A DNA stretch of 6,106 nucleotides from Proteobacteria bacterium UBA3588. Lineage in GTDB: Bacteria > Pseudomonadota > Gammaproteobacteria > Thiohalomonadales > Thiohalomonadaceae. Below, one piece after another: positions 6,058 to 6,106 of the stretch. How positions within the stretch are numbered: position 1 is the first letter of the stretch; the number at the start of each line of letters is the position of its first letter. The position numbers and the translations under genes were made by a program. The notes beneath the pieces were generated by a model. The model ran no database searches. It was not told the origin of the DNA and saw only the letters and a program-made list of their open reading frames with translations. The stretch is from positions 4,147 through 10,252 of the forward strand of contig DFMR01000189.1 in NCBI GenBank assembly GCA_002376325.1, read 5' to 3'.

Positions 6058-6106
6058 AACGACGCACTCCGCTTGAAGCGCCGTCACCCACGCCCCACTA
6101 TCCCAT

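Noticed and set aside
6058..6106. Terminator after clc
   Set aside because: A short CGCTT/AAGCG dyad has a 1-nt loop and no T-run, so it is not supported.

Overview
The window looks like ordinary chromosomal DNA from a GC-rich gammaproteobacterium. The order argC, then a small membrane protein of the DUF6776 type, then a bactofilin, then erpA is one I recall from Pseudomonas and relatives. The genus cannot be read from the sequence alone. No mobile element, CRISPR array, rRNA or tRNA was seen, and no clear sign of recent transfer.

Layout: five genes lie on the minus strand and are read from right to left: argC (2932-3963), a DUF6776-like protein (2225-2935), bactofilin (1781-2218), erpA (1373-1714) and citrate synthase (57-1208). 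One gene lies on the plus strand, a CLC chloride channel/transporter with a C-terminal TrkA-C domain (4300-6057). A 336-bp region with no gene separates the divergent argC and clc genes. It holds a credible promoter for clc and an imperfect palindrome.

The first three minus-strand genes form a tight cluster. The argC stop overlaps the next start (ATGA), and the bactofilin Shine-Dalgarno lies across the end of the DUF6776 gene. erpA follows after 66 bp and has its own sigma70-type promoter, TTGACT-17-GATAAT, whose -10 box sits inside a perfect 7-bp inverted repeat. This looks like an operator. A strong intrinsic terminator follows erpA, so citrate synthase is probably a separate transcription unit.

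Functionally the genes cover arginine biosynthesis (ArgC), Fe-S cluster delivery (ErpA), entry of carbon into the TCA cycle (citrate synthase), a polymer-forming cytoskeletal protein with a membrane-anchored coiled-coil neighbour, and anion transport. No new multi-gene system is evident. The points most worth following are the palindrome over the erpA promoter, the unusual ion-pathway residues of the CLC protein (His in place of the central Ser, Ile in place of the internal proton Glu), and the conserved pairing of the uncharacterised membrane protein with bactofilin.
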